A stretch of 64,000 nucleotides of DNA. It comes from Ruegeria sp. HKCCD8929 (lineage in GTDB: Bacteria; Pseudomonadota; Alphaproteobacteria; Rhodobacterales; Rhodobacteraceae). The DNA is taken from assembly GCF_013031405.1 (NCBI RefSeq), contig NZ_WPZY01000019.1, positions 1-64,000 of the forward strand, in the 5' to 3' direction. The notes under the pieces are model-generated. The model did no database searches and was not told where the DNA came from. It was given only the letters and a program-made list of their open reading frames with translations. The position numbers were made by a program, and so were the translations under genes. Positions 60,677 to 64,000 of the stretch are shown here, piece by piece (the stretch's first letter is position 1; the number at the start of each line of letters is the position of its first letter).

Positions 60677-62320
60677 ATGGCGCGTTTTATCTTCATCACT
60701 GGTGGTGTGGTTTCATCCTTGGGCAAAGGGCTGGCCTCGGCCGCGCTCGGCGCTCTGCTGCAGGCGCGGGGCTACTCGGTCCGCCTGCGCAAGCTCGACC
60801 CCTATTTGAACGTCGATCCGGGCACCATGTCACCGTTTGAACATGGCGAAGTGTTCGTGACCGATGACGGCGCCGAAACCGATCTGGACCTCGGGCACTA
60901 CGAGCGCTTCACCGGGGTGGCCGCCCGCAAGACCGACTCGGTCAGCTCGGGCCGGATCTATTCCAACGTGCTCGAAAAGGAACGCCGTGGAGACTACCTC
61001 GGCAAGACCATTCAGGTGATTCCGCACGTCACCAACGAGATCAAGGATTTCATCGCCATTGGCGAGGATGAGGTCGATTTCATGCTCTGCGAGATTGGCG
61101 GCACCGTCGGCGATATCGAGGGCCTGCCCTTTTTCGAGGCCATCCGTCAGTTCTCTCAGGACAAACCGCGCGGCCAGTGCATCTTCATGCACCTGACGCT
61201 GCTGCCCTACATCAAGGCATCGGGCGAGTTGAAAACCAAGCCGACCCAGCACTCGGTCAAGGAGTTGCGCTCGATCGGTCTGGCCCCCGACATTCTGGTC
61301 TGCCGTTCGGAAGGGCCGATCCCGACCAAGGAACGCGAGAAACTGGCACTCTTCTGCAACGTGCGCGCGGATTCGGTGATCGCGGCACAAGACCTCTCGA
61401 CCATCTATGACGCCCCGCTGGCCTATCACCGCGAAGGTCTGGATCAGGCGGTTCTGGACGCGTTCCAGATCAGCCCCGCGCCGAAACCCGATCTGGCCAA
61501 ATGGGAGGACGTCAGCGACCGCATCCACAACGCCGAAGGCGAAGTGAAAGTCGCCATCGTTGGCAAATACACCCAACTCGAAGACGCCTACAAATCCATC
61601 GCCGAGGCGCTGACCCATGGCGGCATGGCCAACCGGGTAAAGGTGAAAGTCGAATGGGTCGATGCCGAGATTTTCGACACCGAGGACGCCGCCCCCCATC
61701 TCGAAGGCTTCCACGCCATCCTCGTCCCCGGCGGCTTCGGCGAGCGCGGCACCGAGGGCAAGATCAAGGCCGCTCAATACGCGCGCGAGCATAAAGTGCC
61801 CTATCTGGGCATCTGCCTCGGCATGCAGATGGCCGTGATCGAGGCCGCCCGCAACGCGGCGGGCATCAAAGAGGCGGGATCCGAGGAATTCGACCACGAG
61901 GCCGGCAAGAAACGGTTCGAGCCAGTGGTCTATCACCTCAAGGAATGGGTGCAGGGCAACTACAAGGTCCAGCGCGGCGTCGATGACGACAAGGGCGGCA
62001 CCATGCGCCTGGGCGCCTATGACGCGGTGCTGGCCGACGGCTCCAAGGTGGCCGAGGTCTATGGCGGCGCCAATATCGAGGAACGCCACCGCCACCGCTA
62101 CGAGGTTGACATCAAATACCGCGACAAGCTGGAAGAGGCGGGCCTGAACTTCTCGGGCATGAGCCCCGACGGCCGCCTGCCCGAGATCGTGGAATGGTCG
62201 GACCACCCGTGGTTCATCGGCGTCCAGTACCACCCGGAACTGAAATCCAAACCCTTCGAGCCGCATCCCCTGTTCCGCGACTTCGTGCGCGCCGCCAAAG
62301 AGACCTCGCGACTGGTCTGA
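60677..62320 (+). CDS. pyrG: CTP synthase
   Basis: 547 residues from the ATG at 60677. The N-terminal amidoligase has FIFITGGVVSSLGKG and the LDPYLNVDPGTM loop; the C-terminal amidotransferase has nucleophile Cys380 in GICLGMQ and a distal HPE-type triad. It converts UTP and glutamine to CTP using ATP. secG-pyrG order is common in alphaproteobacteria. The ribosome site GGGAG at 60660 is 13 bases from the start, on the long side, and lies in a predicted stem. Confidence 0.98.
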   Translation: MARFIFITGGVVSSLGKGLASAALGALLQARGYSVRLRKLDPYLNVDPGTMSPFEHGEVFVTDDGAETDLDLGHYERFTGVAARKTDSVSSGRIYSNVLEKERRGDYLGKTIQVIPHVTNEIKDFIAIGEDEVDFMLCEIGGTVGDIEGLPFFEAIRQFSQDKPRGQCIFMHLTLLPYIKASGELKTKPTQHSVKELRSIGLAPDILVCRSEGPIPTKEREKLALFCNVRADSVIAAQDLSTIYDAPLAYHREGLDQAVLDAFQISPAPKPDLAKWEDVSDRIHNAEGEVKVAIVGKYTQLEDAYKSIAEALTHGGMANRVKVKVEWVDAEIFDTEDAAPHLEGFHAILVPGGFGERGTEGKIKAAQYAREHKVPYLGICLGMQMAVIEAARNAAGIKEAGSEEFDHEAGKKRFEPVVYHLKEWVQGNYKVQRGVDDDKGGTMRLGAYDAVLADGSKVAEVYGGANIEERHRHRYEVDIKYRDKLEEAGLNFSGMSPDGRLPEIVEWSDHPWFIGVQYHPELKSKPFEPHPLFRDFVRAAKETSRLV

Positions 62321-62380
62321 TTTGGGCGCAAGGCAAAAAGATGATAGAGTCCCGGGATATTCAATTTCGGGACTTTTATT

Positions 62381-62989
62381 ATGCCAAAACCCTCATTTCT
62401 TCAGCCGAACTACGAATCCGTCGCCTCCAAGCGCGTCTGGATCACCCTCGACGACGGCCCCCACCCCCGGCGCACGCCCAAGATCCTCCGGGCGCTGGCC
62501 GCCCACAAGGTCAAGGCGACCTTCTTCGTCATCGGCCAGAACGCCAAGGCCCATCCTGACATCATCAAGGCCATTCACGATCAGGGCCACGGCATCGCCA
62601 ACCACACCTACACCCATCCCGACCTCACCCGCCTGTCGCTGACCAGCATCCGGCGCGAGCTGAGCCGGGCCAAGAAGCTGACCGAACCCTACGAGGGCAA
62701 ATCCCCCCTCTTCCGCCCGCCCTATGGCGCCTCGAACGCCAATGTGGAACTGGCCGCGCGCGAGCTGGGCTACCGCCTGATCCTGTGGAACGTGGACACG
62801 CTGGACTGGAACAAGCGCTACAAACCCGACGGCTGGATCCAGCACGGCATCGACCAGATCCGCAACCGCAGCTCGAACGTGGTTCTGGCCCATGACATCC
62901 AGAAAACCACCGCCGACCATTTCTCGATGTTCCTGACCCGGATCAAGGCGCTGGGCTCGATCACGTTCGAACCGCCCTCGACACTCTGA
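62381..62989 (+). CDS. polysaccharide deacetylase (NodB-type) family protein
   Basis: 202 residues without an obvious signal peptide. The five NodB motifs are visible: TLDDGPHP (Asp24, Asp25), HTYTHPD (His75, His79), RPPYG, LWNVDTLDW and VLAHDI. It removes acetyl groups from N-acetylglucosamine-containing polymers using a metal. Lack of a signal peptide is odd if the substrate is in the cell wall; a cytoplasmic precursor is possible. Confidence 0.9.
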   Translation: MPKPSFLQPNYESVASKRVWITLDDGPHPRRTPKILRALAAHKVKATFFVIGQNAKAHPDIIKAIHDQGHGIANHTYTHPDLTRLSLTSIRRELSRAKKLTEPYEGKSPLFRPPYGASNANVELAARELGYRLILWNVDTLDWNKRYKPDGWIQHGIDQIRNRSSNVVLAHDIQKTTADHFSMFLTRIKALGSITFEPPSTL

Positions 62990-63073
62990 TCGCATCCCGC
63001 ACCGGAACTGCTTGCCACCGCGCCCATTCCACGCCACTCTGGGCGCTACTCAACCAGTGAGGGAGCGCTGGCC

Positions 63074-63367
63074 ATGGCCAAGGGATATTGGGTCGCCCAT
63101 GTCGACGTGGACGACATGGATGCCTATAAGAACTACATCGCCGCCAACGGGGCCGCCTTCGCCGAATACGGCGCCAGGTTTCTGGTCCGCGGCGGCGAGC
63201 GCGAGCTGCGCGAGGGCACGGCCCGCGCCCGCACCGTGGTCATCGAATTCCCCTCTTACGAGGATGCTCTGGCCTGCTATGAAAGCGACGTCTATCAGGC
63301 GGCCAAGGCGCTGCGCGATCCGGTCTCGACCGGCGACTTAGTGATCATCAGGGGCTATGACGGGTAG
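63074..63367 (+). CDS. DUF1330 family protein
   Basis: 97 residues. AKGYWVAHVDVDDMDAYKNYIAANGAAFAEYGARFLVRGG and YESDVYQAAKALR match the ferredoxin-like alpha-beta barrel of DUF1330. Small dimeric proteins of unknown function. Strong ribosome site GTGAGGGAG precedes the ATG at 63074. Confidence 0.93.
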   Translation: MAKGYWVAHVDVDDMDAYKNYIAANGAAFAEYGARFLVRGGERELREGTARARTVVIEFPSYEDALACYESDVYQAAKALRDPVSTGDLVIIRGYDG

Positions 63368-63409
63368 TTCCCGCTTGGCGGCCCACTAAATCTGGCATAT
63401 TCTCATCCC

Positions 63410-63871
63410 ATGCTGAAAAAGTTCTTTCAGGCCCTCCGCCCGCCGCAACACACCACCCTGCCCGACCCGGATGCCGAGCTGGCCCTGGGTGCGCTGATGG
63501 TGCGAGTGGCCCAGGCCGACCGCGATTATCAGGTCGAGGAAATCAGCCTGATCGACAAGATCCTCGCCCGCCTCTATCAGCACAACGCCATCGAGGCCGC
63601 GAAAGTGCGCGCAACCTGCGAGAAACTGCACGCCGCCGCGCCCGAAACCGACACCTTCGGCAAGCTGATCCGCGAGACGACGGGGCTCGAAGAACGCCTC
63701 GCCGCCATGGACGCCCTGTGGGAGGTGGTGTTGGCCGATGGCGAGACCAAGGAGGGCGAGCTGAAAATCCTCGAAGAAGCACGCATCGCCATGGGGCTCA
63801 GCTACAATGATAGCAAGGCCTCGCGCGAACGGGTGGAACACAAGATGGAATCCCGCTTGGACGAGCTGTAA
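63410..63871 (+). CDS. TerB family tellurite-resistance-like protein
   Basis: 153 residues. ALGALMVRVAQADRDYQVEEISLIDKIL and MDALWEVVLADGETKEGELKILEEA contain the acidic metal-binding pair typical of TerB/DjlA-like helical domains. Membrane-associated roles in stress are suggested for the family. A second TerB-like gene follows 20 bases downstream. Confidence 0.9.
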   Translation: MLKKFFQALRPPQHTTLPDPDAELALGALMVRVAQADRDYQVEEISLIDKILARLYQHNAIEAAKVRATCEKLHAAAPETDTFGKLIRETTGLEERLAAMDALWEVVLADGETKEGELKILEEARIAMGLSYNDSKASRERVEHKMESRLDEL

Positions 63872-63891
63872 TCCCGGCCTATAACCCGTCC

Positions 63892-64000
63892 ATGTTTCGT
63901 GATTTTCTCTCTCGCCTGACCCAGGCCGATCCCGATCCGCTGGCCGATGAGGACGCGCGGCTAGCGCTGACCGCCCTGCTGGTGCGCATCGCCCGCTCCG
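63892..64000 (+). CDS. second TerB-like protein, 3'-truncated by window end
   Basis: Begins MFRDFLSRLTQADPDPLADEDARLAL, with TALLVRIARS, aligning with residues 1-40 of the preceding TerB protein (ELALGALMVRVAQ). This indicates a tandem duplicate. The remainder lies outside the window. Confidence 0.7.
   Translation, partial: MFRDFLSRLTQADPDPLADEDARLALTALLVRIARS

Noticed and set aside
1..64000. CRISPR arrays, prophage or integrative element
   Set aside because: No direct repeat arrays, phage structural genes, integrase or tRNA-end duplication were seen; tRNA-Cys has an ordinary flank.

Overview
This 64 kb GC-rich window looks like chromosome from a marine alphaproteobacterium of the Rhodobacteraceae (Roseobacter group, Ruegeria/Phaeobacter-like). 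That placement rests on family-level protein resemblance and gene order: hisS-hisZ-hisG with a short HisG, a B12-dependent ribonucleotide reductase, the pcm-tolC-(PopZ-like) order, families such as DUF1489, DUF2842 and DUF2065, and short intergenic repeats of a kind I associate with roseobacters. I could run no database search, so the genus is an impression. I see no rRNA, CRISPR array, prophage or intact insertion sequence. One tRNA gene is present (Cys, GCA anticodon).

Layout. 0-9 kb: an ATPase-less ABC membrane protein, efp, cobQ, a pcm-tolC-PopZ-like operon, tRNA-Cys, slyX and a crotonase-fold protein. 9-16 kb: hisS-hisZ-hisG, a small putative zinc peptidase, a DUF1489 gene and the class II ribonucleotide reductase. 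16-21.7 kb: a compact minus-strand cluster of an SxtJ-like membrane protein, a DUF5989 peptide, two carbamoyltransferases and a membrane SGNH-type hydrolase, the most system-like accessory block. 22-27 kb: a TetR-controlled oxidoreductase operon and a SLC13 permease. 27.5-29.3 kb: a tiny gene encoding only the C-terminal OB fold of DnaE2 behind a textbook alphaproteobacterial LexA box, a [2Fe-2S] ferredoxin and an FG-GAP protein. 29.4-38 kb: purD/xseA, a GST, an AlkB-type monooxygenase, lysoplasmalogenase, ftsY, an EamA permease and yciB.

38-48 kb: a Crp-family regulator followed by a perfect TGTGA-N6-TCACA site and a probable small RNA; then the membrane quality-control set hflK-hflC-DUF2065 and a DegP-type protease, gor, rpiA, and a MarR regulator with twin palindromic operators. 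48-58 kb: sdaA, a complex inverted-repeat intergenic region, a DMT permease, thiamine pyrophosphokinase, a long acidic protein, an EEP-fold hydrolase, an exported ClpP-like protein, an unknown membrane protein and purA. 58-64 kb: a cobalt-type nitrile hydratase operon, secG, pyrG with a foldable leader, a polysaccharide deacetylase and two tandem TerB-family genes, the last cut by the window edge.

Most genes are housekeeping. The observations most worth following are the SOS-driven DnaE2 OB-fold gene, the Crp-site small RNA, the PopZ candidate hidden in a conserved neighbourhood, and the double-carbamoyltransferase cluster. Coordinates of sites were read by eye; starts were moved inward where a better ribosome binding site or family alignment supported it.
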